DNA of 17,484 bases, from positions 1 through 17,484 of the forward strand of contig DASPGX010000023.1 in NCBI GenBank assembly GCA_035620375.1. The letters run 5' to 3'. Both the position numbers and the translations under genes were made by a program. Position 1 is the first letter of the stretch. Each line of letters begins with the position of its first letter. This DNA comes from DASPGX01 sp035620375 (GTDB taxonomy: Bacteria > Patescibacteriota > Minisyncoccia > 2-02-FULL-40-12 > GWA2-44-9). Under the pieces are notes generated by a model that saw only the letters and a list, made by a program, of their open reading frames with translations, was not told the origin of the DNA and did no database searches. Positions 1 to 5,889 of this stretch are shown here, one piece after another.

Positions 1-1
1 T

Positions 2-358
2 CTCCGGGTTGGGACCGCCATTACGTTTCTCTGGATAGCCGTGCTTATTTTCCGTAGTCCCGAGGCGTGGGGAGGACTGCTTCAGCCGTGGGCGGCGGGG
101 TTGCTTCCCGTTCCGCTCAAGGAGGCGATGTACGCAACGGCGGTATTGGACATCATCGTCGGTCTGGCGCTTCTCGTTGACGTCGCGACGCTTGCGGCGG
201 CGGCTATCGGGCTGGCGCACGTGGGCCTGGTTATCGTCGTTGTCGGCATTACGCCGGGAACCGTCCGCGATATCGCAATCTTCGCCGGACTTGCGGCGCT
301 GATTTTCGATGCGTGGCCCCGCAAATCGCCGTCTCCCGAAAACAGCAAACATGAATGA
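2..358 (+). CDS. DoxX-like small integral membrane protein (5' partial)
   Basis: The frame is open from base 2 with no start needed, so the gene probably begins upstream of the window; an internal GTG at 41 is the first usable start inside it. The visible 118 residues are mostly hydrophobic, with about three to four membrane segments (the first around ITFLWIAVLIF, then a helix in the LDIIVGLALLVDVATLAAAAIG region, then VGLVIVVVGITPG and IAIFAGLAALIF), and end in a short polar tail. A run of small helices with a GLALL segment in the second is reminiscent of DoxX/DoxD-type proteins, a poorly defined family of membrane proteins sometimes tied to redox stress. The stop overlaps the msrB start (ATGAATGA), so the two genes are probably co-translated, and the MsrB neighbour would fit a redox role. 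The family call is tentative. Confidence 0.6.
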   Translation, partial: LRVGTAITFLWIAVLIFRSPEAWGGLLQPWAAGLLPVPLKEAMYATAVLDIIVGLALLVDVATLAAAAIGLAHVGLVIVVVGITPGTVRDIAIFAGLAALIFDAWPRKSPSPENSKHE

Positions 359-749
359 CATGCCGAAAACGGATGAGGAGTTTAAAGCGAAACTCACCCC
401 CGAGCAGTACGCCGTTATGCGCGAAGGCGGCACGGAGGCTCCTTTTACGGGCAAGTACGTGGACGACCACGAGCGCGGAATGTACGCGTGCGCGGCGTGC
501 GGGCAGGAGCTATTCTCGTCGGACACGAAGTTTGATTCCGGGACGGGCTGGCCGAGTTTCACGGACCCGGTGAACCGCGAAAACGTGACGTTTCACCGCG
601 ATACATCCGGCGGGATGGAGCGTGTGGAAATACGCTGTGCCCGGTGCGGCTCGCATCTCGGTCATGTGTTTGACGACGGTCCGGCCGACAAAGGCGGGAA
701 GCGCTTTTGCATCAATTCTGTCTGTCTGCAGAAGAAGCCGATGCCCTGA
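351..749 (+). CDS. msrB: Peptide-methionine (R)-S-oxide reductase MsrB
   Basis: MsrB reduces the R-epimer of methionine sulfoxide in proteins. The 132-residue product has the normal single-domain length. The zinc-binding pairs are C47-x-x-C50 and C96-x-x-C99, followed by the family signature GSHLGHVFDDGP. C120 in RFCINS is the catalytic cysteine. The position where many MsrBs carry a resolving cysteine (GCGWPSF) is a threonine here (GTGWPSF, T65), while an additional cysteine, C125, lies five residues after the catalytic one. No signal peptide is present, so it should act in the cytoplasm. ATG 351 overlaps the upstream stop; ATG 360 is an alternative start three codons in. There is no clear Shine-Dalgarno site, so translation is probably coupled to the upstream membrane protein gene. 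Confidence 0.96.
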   Translation: MNDMPKTDEEFKAKLTPEQYAVMREGGTEAPFTGKYVDDHERGMYACAACGQELFSSDTKFDSGTGWPSFTDPVNRENVTFHRDTSGGMERVEIRCARCGSHLGHVFDDGPADKGGKRFCINSVCLQKKPMP

Positions 750-772
750 ACGGCCCGCCGCGGCGGGCCGTT
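749..772. repeat. Perfect 24-bp palindrome at the msrB stop codon
   Basis: The arm AACGGCCCGCCG is followed directly by its exact reverse complement, starting at the last base of the msrB stop codon. In RNA it would form a very GC-rich stem. No T-run follows on the plus strand, so it is not a textbook intrinsic terminator, but it could stall polymerase or protect the msrB 3' end. A second hairpin with related GGGCCG arms begins ten bases further on. Confidence 0.6.
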
Positions 773-781
773 GAACGGAAA

Positions 782-810
782 ACGGGCCGCACCGGTTGGG
801 GGCGGCCCGT
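782..810 (-). terminator. Intrinsic terminator of the HTH gene
   Basis: ACGGGCCGC at 782-790 and GCGGCCCGT at 802-810 form a nine-base-pair stem with an 11-base loop, just downstream of the minus-strand TAG stop (817-819). Read on the minus strand the stem runs into TTTT. It separates the convergent msrB and HTH genes. Confidence 0.65.
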
Positions 811-816
811 CTGTTG

Positions 817-1293
817 CTACTCGGCATCGTGAATGTTCCAGTCGGAGCCGGTGTACCGTTCGGGCTCCCGGCCGTACCGGCGCATGGCCTCGCGCGTCGC
901 CGCGAATGTCCTGCCGAGCTGCGTGGCGATTTCCCTGACGGTCATACGGCCCCGGTTCCTGCGGAGGAAGCGGATCTGGCGCATGGTCCAGCCGCGGTAC
1001 CGCTCCCACGCGGTCGTCCGCGAGATGGCCTGGAAGCGGCGGTGCTGGCGCCGGCGGAACTTGCGCGTCCATTCGGGATGTCGCTTGCGCCAGCGCTTCA
1101 CCGCGGCGGTGCCGTGGGATGCGGGCTTGGAGCGCCTCCACTTCCTTGACTTTTCCGTGAGCGAGCCGGGATTCCGGATATCGTGCACGATGTTGGCGGC
1201 GTAACCGCAACTGACGCCTGCGCGTGACGCGAGCGTTTTAAGGTTGCGGACGCCGTCTTCGTACATCCGGCGGATGCGGTCCGCCTTCGTCAT
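817..1293 (-). CDS. Small basic protein with two helix-turn-helix segments
   Basis: The 158-residue product is very rich in Arg and Lys and has no signal peptide. Residues about 14-42 (NLKTLASRAGVSCGYAANIV) read as a helix-turn-helix of the replication-initiator or resolvase type. Residues about 95-142 (WTMRQIRFLRRNRG, then MTVREIATQLGRTFAATREAM) look like a SANT/Myb-like helical DNA-binding unit with its typical leading Trp. The strongly basic middle should also contact nucleic acid. It is probably a DNA-binding regulator or an accessory protein of mobile-element origin; no catalytic motif was seen. The start at 1293 is supported by GGAGG at 1299-1303. It is a single-gene unit with its own promoter and terminator. 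No specific target can be named. Confidence 0.7.
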   Translation of the reverse strand: MTKADRIRRMYEDGVRNLKTLASRAGVSCGYAANIVHDIRNPGSLTEKSRKWRRSKPASHGTAAVKRWRKRHPEWTRKFRRRQHRRFQAISRTTAWERYRGWTMRQIRFLRRNRGRMTVREIATQLGRTFAATREAMRRYGREPERYTGSDWNIHDAE

Positions 1294-1312
1294 ATGCGCC
1301 TCCGATGAAAAA

Positions 1313-1341
1313 ATTTAACCACGAAATATAAAACAAGTCAA
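1313..1341 (-). promoter_or_regulatory. Promoter of the HTH gene (-35 TTGACT, -10 TTAAAT)
   Basis: On the minus strand TTGACT (1336-1341) and TTAAAT (1313-1318) are 17 bases apart in an AT-rich island that contrasts with the surrounding GC-rich DNA. The GGAGG ribosome-binding site and ATG follow within 25 bases. Confidence 0.6.
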
Positions 1342-1346
1342 CAAAA

Positions 1347-1369
1347 CCTCCCCGTCAGAAACGGGGAGG
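1347..1369 (-). terminator. Intrinsic terminator of the conserved hypothetical gene
   Basis: CCTCCCCGT (1347-1355) and ACGGGGAGG (1361-1369) form a nine-base-pair stem with a five-base loop, followed on the minus strand by TTTTGTTG. The stem overlaps the last codons and stop of the gene at 1355-1357. Confidence 0.75.
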
Positions 1370-1993
1370 CAGGGGAGTTGCGGGCGCGCCGGAGATCGGA
1401 TTCTCCATCACGTGCACGATGCGCATGTGCGGGTCCAGCGAGCCGACGGCGTCGTCGGTCCGGTGGAGGGCTCCCATGAACAGGATGCCCGCGTGGCCGT
1501 CCGGGAGCGTATCGCAGACGTTCCGTGCGATGAACGCGTCCCGTTCACTGACGAGCCACGGCTCCTGGCGGCCGTCAGGTGTCCATACGGCGCCGTGCCG
1601 TGCCGCATGCTCGCGGCACCGCCGGATGAGGCCGGGATCCTCGGTTCCGTGGAGCACCGCGCCGTTGTGCACGAGAACCCAGACCAGGTTGCGCAGGTGT
1701 TCGTGCGGGTTCAACGGACGCTCCACGTCGTACGGAACGGGCGTGCCGGTCCGGTCAAGGGCGACCGGCAGACCGTCCACGAAGACGTGGAACCGCGCAG
1801 CCTGAACTTCGTCGTGTGCAAGCCAGGCGACGATGCGCCGCTTGGCCGCGTGCCAGAACTGCGAGAGCCAGGCGTCCAGGAGGTACTGCTCCTCCTCGCC
1901 GAGCGCGTCGCGGAACGTGACCGCCCAGAGCTGGAACTCCCCGGTGGACTCCACGGACGAGTGGAGGACGGGGACATAGTACAGTGTCCGCAC
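1355..1993 (-). CDS. Conserved hypothetical protein, possible TraB/ChaN-like fold
   Basis: From GTG 1993 the product is 212 residues, soluble, with no signal peptide. It opens with a strand plus histidine (LYYVPVLHSSVE) and near the end has RDAFIARNVCDTLPDGHAGILFMGALHRTDD. A HxxxE-type first strand followed by a late R-D-x-F/Y-I/M-A...G-H-A-G-I-L-F-x-G-A-x-H stretch resembles conserved archaeal/bacterial hypothetical proteins and the TraB/Tiki/ChaN/EreA group, whose members are putative hydrolases. This is memory-based inference. Start choice: the Shine-Dalgarno AAGGAGG abuts ATG 1999 with no spacer, but lies six bases before in-frame GTG 1993, which is therefore preferred; ATG 1999 would add two residues. 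Upstream it faces the DM13 gene divergently. Confidence 0.65.
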   Translation of the reverse strand: MRTLYYVPVLHSSVESTGEFQLWAVTFRDALGEEEQYLLDAWLSQFWHAAKRRIVAWLAHDEVQAARFHVFVDGLPVALDRTGTPVPYDVERPLNPHEHLRNLVWVLVHNGAVLHGTEDPGLIRRCREHAARHGAVWTPDGRQEPWLVSERDAFIARNVCDTLPDGHAGILFMGALHRTDDAVGSLDPHMRIVHVMENPISGAPATPLPPRF

Positions 1994-2027
1994 AGGCATC
2001 CTCCTTGCGGTAATGAACGTCCGGCTA

Positions 2028-2036
2028 TGGTACGAT
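2028..2036 (+). promoter_or_regulatory. Extended -10 promoter of the DM13 gene
   Basis: TGG-TACGAT ends six bases before ATG 2043, so the predicted transcript starts at or next to the start codon. No Shine-Dalgarno site lies between. It sits in the 43-base divergent gap shared with the minus-strand gene. Confidence 0.5.
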
Positions 2037-2042
2037 ACGGAC

Positions 2043-2570
2043 ATGAAAAAGAAAATCCTTATCACGATACTCGTCGCCGCCACCGTCGCGGTCGCCTACT
2101 GGCTCATCTCCCCGCTCTGGCGTGAACTTGTCCTGGACGAGCCGGTCCCCCGCGATGCGCTGGACACCATGGACGATGCGACCCGTGCCGAATTTGAACG
2201 TCAGGTGGACGCGATGAGCGGAGACGTCATGGACCGGAACGAATCCGTGACCAACACTCCGGACATTCTGCGCGAAGGTGAAATGGTCGCCCGCGCACAT
2301 GAGGTAGAGGGACGCGCGCTGGCGATTGACACGGGGTCGATGCGCTTTCTCCGTTTTGAGGACCTGGACACGGTGAACGGACCGGATCTGCGCATCTATC
2401 TGGCATCCGACCTGTCGGCGGATGACGTCATAGACCTGGGTGCGGTACGTGCGACGCGGGGCAACGTGAACTATGCAATTCCTCCGGGCACGGACCTGGA
2501 GCATTACCGATACGCCATGATTTGGTGCAGGGCGTTTTCCGTTCTCTTCTCGTACGCGGAGCTCCAGTAG
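2043..2570 (+). CDS. Membrane-anchored DM13-domain protein
   Basis: The 175-residue product begins MKKKILITILVAATVAVAYWL, a positively charged N-terminus and one membrane segment without a clear cleavage site, so it is probably anchored with the rest outside. A charged linker (about residues 35-85) leads to a DM13 domain at about 88-175: the EGRALAIDTGSMRFLRFEDL strand pair, the G-P-D-L-R-I-Y-L motif, and the terminal Y-A-M-I-W-C-R-A-F-S-V-L-F segment with its conserved cysteine. DM13 domains have been proposed to act in extracytoplasmic electron transfer; the function is not established. The start is placed at 2043 rather than the in-frame upstream ATG 2013 because the membrane segment begins right there and a -10 element lies between the two. 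It ends at a hairpin shared with the convergent permease gene. Confidence 0.85.
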   Translation: MKKKILITILVAATVAVAYWLISPLWRELVLDEPVPRDALDTMDDATRAEFERQVDAMSGDVMDRNESVTNTPDILREGEMVARAHEVEGRALAIDTGSMRFLRFEDLDTVNGPDLRIYLASDLSADDVIDLGAVRATRGNVNYAIPPGTDLEHYRYAMIWCRAFSVLFSYAELQ

Positions 2571-2580
2571 CGGTTTTTGC

Positions 2581-2609
2581 ACAAAGGCCGCCCCATGAGC
2601 GGTCTTTGT
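2581..2609. terminator. Hairpin between convergent DM13 and permease genes
   Basis: ACAAAGGCCGC (2581-2591) pairs with GCGGTCTTTGT (2599-2609), one G-T wobble, seven-base loop. The A/T-rich outer arms (AAAG / CTTT) can supply the U-tract for transcription in either direction, so it probably serves both genes. Confidence 0.65.
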
Positions 2610-2626
2610 ATGTATGCGGCAAACGG

Positions 2627-3673
2627 TCAGCCGTGCGAATGTCCCGCGGGTGCTTCAATGGTCTCCGACCAGATTTTGATGACCGCCAGCAACAGGCTGA
2701 ACACGACCGGGCCGACCAGAAGGCCGATTGGTCCGAAGACGACGATACCGCCGAGAACGGCGAACAGCGTCAGCAGAGGGTGCAGACGGGTGCCGCGTCC
2801 GATAAGGTGCGGACCGAGGAAATTGTCCACGAGACCGACGGCGACGGTCGCCCAGGCGGCAAGACCGACAGCGGCCCCGAGGTCGCCGGTAAGCAGCATA
2901 TAGAGGACGACCGGAATCTGTACGAGCGCCGTGCCGAGCGTCGGTACGAATGAGGCGACCATCAGCACACCCGCCCAAAGCGCGGGATTGGGGACGCCGA
3001 AAACGGTGTAGCCGACGCCGGCGACCAATGCCTGGATGAGCGCGATGACCAGCGAGCCGCGCACGACCGAATTCACCGCGAGTGTCAGCGTGCCGATGAT
3101 GCGGTTCTCATGGGAATCCGAGAGCGGGGACGTGTGCATGAGCCAGCGTTTGAGTTTTTCGCCGTCGCGCACCAGGTAAAAGAATACGAACAGGAGCAGG
3201 ACGAAGCTGAACAGAATCCGCGCGAATCCCGCGAACACGAAACCGACGTTGGACAGCAGCCAGGTAAGCGACGCCTGGACGTATCCGACAACGTCGGCGG
3301 TCTCGAAGGTCAGGCCGGGAACAAAGCGGTCCGTGAGTTCCTGGACGCGGGTCAGCAGCTCGCCGAACCCGTTCGTGTTGGCACGCCCCGTGAGGTAGCC
3401 GTACAGGGCGGTGGCCTCCTGCACTAGCTGGTAGCCGAACAACGAAAGCGGGAGCAGGACGAGCGCAAGAACGATGAGGGTCGTCAGCAGTGCCGACCAT
3501 GAGGGGGAGCGGAGCTGTTTCAGAACCGTCCGGTACAGAGGTTCAAAGATGATGGCAAGCACGGCGGCGAGCATCAGGACCGCGGCGTACGGCTTAATCA
3601 TGAGGAACACGACCACCGCAAGACCGGCCATGAGCAGCAGGAGAACGCGGGGCTCCAGGGAACGGGAAGGCAT
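2627..3673 (-). CDS. AI-2E family transporter (permease)
   Basis: The 348-residue polytopic membrane protein has the usual length and pattern of the AI-2E (PerM/YdiK/TqsA) family. There are two N-terminal helices (about 10-43), a third at about 52-75, a polar extracytoplasmic stretch (QEATALYGYLTGRANTNGFG onward), then a cluster of helices from about 140. Family landmarks are FFYLVRDGEKL before the second half, ALIQALVAGVGYTVFGVPNPALWAG, FVPTLGTALVQIP and the late D-N-F-L-G-P-H-L-I-G-R-G. Family members export small molecules or act as Na+/H+ antiporters; the substrate here cannot be named, and autoinducer transport should not be assumed. The histidine-containing tail (GHSHG) is a minor oddity. 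ATG 3673 is chosen over 3703 because a TATACT -10 lies between them. Divergent from the lipoprotein gene. Confidence 0.9.
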   Translation of the reverse strand: MPSRSLEPRVLLLLMAGLAVVVFLMIKPYAAVLMLAAVLAIIFEPLYRTVLKQLRSPSWSALLTTLIVLALVLLPLSLFGYQLVQEATALYGYLTGRANTNGFGELLTRVQELTDRFVPGLTFETADVVGYVQASLTWLLSNVGFVFAGFARILFSFVLLLFVFFYLVRDGEKLKRWLMHTSPLSDSHENRIIGTLTLAVNSVVRGSLVIALIQALVAGVGYTVFGVPNPALWAGVLMVASFVPTLGTALVQIPVVLYMLLTGDLGAAVGLAAWATVAVGLVDNFLGPHLIGRGTRLHPLLTLFAVLGGIVVFGPIGLLVGPVVFSLLLAVIKIWSETIEAPAGHSHG

Positions 3674-3682
3674 GGTGCATCC

Positions 3683-3691
3683 AGTATACCA
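3683..3691 (-). promoter_or_regulatory. Extended -10 promoter of the permease gene
   Basis: On the minus strand TGG-TATACT ends nine bases before ATG 3673. The intervening bases (GGATGCACC) hold no credible Shine-Dalgarno site at usable spacing, so the mRNA should have a leader of only about two or three bases. Confidence 0.55.
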
Positions 3692-3757
3692 CTTCGGGAG
3701 CAAAGAGGTATGAACATCGTCGCACTATCAGCAAATAATGAGGGTGTCCTGTCACTA

Positions 3758-3785
3758 TTGACAATCGTATAATATAGTGTATTAT
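3758..3785 (+). promoter_or_regulatory. Promoter of the lipoprotein gene with overlapping inverted repeat
   Basis: TTGACA (3758-3763, a perfect -35) is 16 bases upstream of TATTAT (3780-3785). A perfect TATAAT also occurs at 3768-3773, too close to this -35 to pair with it, but possibly a second start. ATAATA (3769-3774) and TATTAT (3780-3785) form an inverted repeat around TAGTG, overlapping the -10 region, and could be an operator. This is the only near-consensus -35/-10 pair in the window. Confidence 0.65.
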
Positions 3786-3833
3786 GTGGCCGCCGTACCT
3801 TCCCATAACAACCCAACCTTTGAGGAGGATACG

Positions 3834-5774
3834 TTGAAGCGCACACATCTGGCGTACCCCGCGGCGGCTCTGCTGCTGACGGGTCTGGTCGTTGCCGCCT
3901 GCGGTAAGGGACCGAATTCGCCGAGTCCGCTGCCCACGTCCGGTACGGGGCTCGTGCTGCCGTCCGGCCAGCCGGCGGAGCAGCCGACCCAGGGGACGCC
4001 CGCGGCTCCCGGAACGGTCGGCGGCCGCGACGGTGTCGTCGTCGAGCGGCTCAGTTCCAACTTCGCCGACCAGCGCTGTACGGAGCTCGCGCTCCCGCAG
4101 TACGCCGGCGTTGACGTCCTGGAAGAGGTCGCCCGCATCACCAACAACACCGGCCGCGAGGGCTACCCCAAGCCGGCGCTGTTCCAGAATCCCAAGGCGT
4201 CTTGCGACCCGTGGGATAAGAACCCGGCCGGACAGCCGGTTCTGGACAAGCTCATCATCGGCGAGAACATCCCCCCGGGCGAGTCCCGCGTCTGGACGCA
4301 CCGCCTGGAGCTTCCGCGCGACTTCTGCGGTTCGTTCCAGTTCGACAACGACTTCCGGAACGGCGAGGTCGCGGTCAGCTCGTTCGGCGGCGGCGCCGGC
4401 GGCAAGGTCATCAACTCGGGCCGTGACTGCCCGACCTGCGAGGGCATCAACGGCCGGTTCGAGGGCGTGAACCAGGACGGTTCCACCGTCGTGCTCACGC
4501 CGCGGTTCGCCCCGGACATCGGCGGGGTGAAGGTCAAGGGCGTCATCCACTGGGGTGACGGGACGAGCGAGCCGGTGACGTCCGGCACGGCCGTCCAGCA
4601 CAGCTACCCGTCCCAGCCGCAGAAGGCGTATCACATCAGCCTGGTGCTCACGGCCGGCAATCTGGAGTGCGACCCCGGTCTGGACATCACCGTCGGCAAC
4701 AACCCGACCTGCGAGGACTACGAGGCGCCCGCAATTTCCGGCGACATCGGTGTGGACCTCACGCCGACCCAGGTGACCTTCAGTAGCGGTACGGTGGCTC
4801 CCGCGGGCGGAACGTTTGCGCCGGCACTGCCGATCACCTACGACCGCCCGCCGGCTGGAGGTCCGGCAGGAAGCTTCGGGACGACGTACATCCTGAGTTA
4901 CGGACCCGAGAACCTGGAATGCTCGGCGAGGAAGACCTTCGTCAAGCCGATTCCTCCGCTGGAGCAGACCTGCGACGAGTCCAGCCTGGAAGTGAAGGTC
5001 AAGCTCATCGAGGGCGGACAGCTGGTCTACCGGGTGAGGTCGTCCCAGCCCGGGACCATCACCATCGGCGGCCGGCAGTTCAACTTCTCGGAAGGCGATA
5101 CCGGCATCGTGAACCTCGGCGTCCCCGCCTGCGGCCTGACCATCGAGTGGTCGGCGCAGACCCGGTGCGACGAGGAGTCCGGCTCCGTGCAGACCGACGA
5201 GTGCGAAGAGCGCACCTGCGAGGACGTGGACGCGAGTCTGTACTCGTGCAGCGGGAGCAGCAGCGGGGCATCGTGCACCGCGAGCTGGAATCCGCCGCCC
5301 GGTACGGCCGGCATCACGTTCAAGAAGGGCGACGGCGTGCTCGGCACCTGGAACGTGTCTCCGGGCGGAACGGCGAGCTATGCGAGCAATCTTCCGGCCG
5401 GCGATTACAGCTTCACGCTGAAGGTCCAGGACGGCGAGCTCACCTGCAAGGACAAATACGAGTTCAGCGTGGAGGAGACCTGCGCCGACATCCCCGCGAC
5501 CAGCCAGGCTTCCCAGCCGTTCGAGCTGGCTAACAGCAGCGATGCGACGGAGACGGCCTGGGTCAACAGCAACGTGAGCCCCGGTCCGTACGCACTGTTC
5601 AGCAAGCCCGGCTACGAGTCCGGGTGCGTGAACGCGCCCTCCTCGGCGAAGGTCGTTCTGCTGAAGGCAGGCAGGGAGTACATCTACTTCCTGAACGTCT
5701 CGGCGGGACAGCAGCTGTGCTCGGCCAACGGCAAGGACGTCTCGCACCTGTCGCTCTTCAACTGCGCCGACTGA
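3834..5774 (+). CDS. Cysteine-rich secreted lipoprotein with PKD-like domain
   Basis: Starting at TTG 3834 (GAGGAGG at 3822-3828, five-base spacer) the product is 646 residues. It opens with a lipoprotein signal, MKRTHLAYPAAALLLTGLVV, then AAC with C23 as the lipidated cysteine, followed by a Pro/Ser/Gly-rich linker to about residue 65. Upstream in-frame ATG 3777 is rejected: it would bury the signal peptide and lies before the ribosome-binding site. Residues about 206-286 form a PKD-like beta domain (HWGDGTSEPV, then HSYPSQPQKAYHISLVLTAG). The rest appears to be further beta-sandwich modules. About 20 cysteines besides C23 are spread regularly, which implies extensive disulfide bonding outside the cell and fits the DsbA-VKOR pair at 13767-14928. 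No enzyme motif was seen; an adhesive or structural surface role is inferred. A strong promoter and terminator suggest high expression of a single-gene unit. Confidence 0.8.
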   Translation: MKRTHLAYPAAALLLTGLVVAACGKGPNSPSPLPTSGTGLVLPSGQPAEQPTQGTPAAPGTVGGRDGVVVERLSSNFADQRCTELALPQYAGVDVLEEVARITNNTGREGYPKPALFQNPKASCDPWDKNPAGQPVLDKLIIGENIPPGESRVWTHRLELPRDFCGSFQFDNDFRNGEVAVSSFGGGAGGKVINSGRDCPTCEGINGRFEGVNQDGSTVVLTPRFAPDIGGVKVKGVIHWGDGTSEPVTSGTAVQHSYPSQPQKAYHISLVLTAGNLECDPGLDITVGNNPTCEDYEAPAISGDIGVDLTPTQVTFSSGTVAPAGGTFAPALPITYDRPPAGGPAGSFGTTYILSYGPENLECSARKTFVKPIPPLEQTCDESSLEVKVKLIEGGQLVYRVRSSQPGTITIGGRQFNFSEGDTGIVNLGVPACGLTIEWSAQTRCDEESGSVQTDECEERTCEDVDASLYSCSGSSSGASCTASWNPPPGTAGITFKKGDGVLGTWNVSPGGTASYASNLPAGDYSFTLKVQDGELTCKDKYEFSVEETCADIPATSQASQPFELANSSDATETAWVNSNVSPGPYALFSKPGYESGCVNAPSSAKVVLLKAGREYIYFLNVSAGQQLCSANGKDVSHLSLFNCAD

Positions 5775-5785
5775 CCGCGCTCCGG

Positions 5786-5836
5786 GCATCGGATATATAG
5801 CTTAGAGAACAACCCGGAATCATAACCCTCCGATGC
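5786..5836. repeat. 8-bp inverted repeat in the lipoprotein 3' region
   Basis: GCATCGGA (5786-5793) and TCCGATGC (5829-5836) are exact reverse complements 35 bases apart, enclosing an AT-rich stretch with ATATATAG. The right arm abuts the terminator hairpin. In the lipoprotein mRNA it could form a long-loop stem; no known RNA family was recognised. Confidence 0.4.
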
Positions 5837-5837
5837 G

Positions 5838-5868
5838 AACGGGGGAGTCCCATGCGGACTCCCCCGTT
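5838..5868 (+). terminator. Strong intrinsic terminator of the lipoprotein gene
   Basis: AACGGGGGAGTCC (5838-5850) pairs perfectly with GGACTCCCCCGTT (5856-5868) across the loop CATGC, a 13-base-pair stem, followed by ATTTATTTCT. It lies between convergent genes; the minus-strand side has no T-run. Confidence 0.85.
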
Positions 5869-5889
5869 ATTTATTTCTGAAGATGAATC

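Noticed and set aside
749..810. Riboswitch or structured RNA after msrB
   Set aside because: The two GC-rich hairpins are explained as a palindrome plus the minus-strand terminator; no conserved aptamer features were seen.
1412..2125. Plus-strand open frame of 237 codons opposite the conserved hypothetical gene
   Set aside because: It has no Shine-Dalgarno, runs through the divergent promoter region and into the DM13 gene in another frame; the minus frame has both a Shine-Dalgarno and a terminator.
3594..5789. A 731-codon open frame on the minus strand opposite the lipoprotein gene
   Set aside because: Its translation is low-complexity Arg/Ala/Gly/Val with no motif, and it spans the lipoprotein gene, its promoter and the permease start. 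It is a by-product of GC-rich codon usage on the plus strand.
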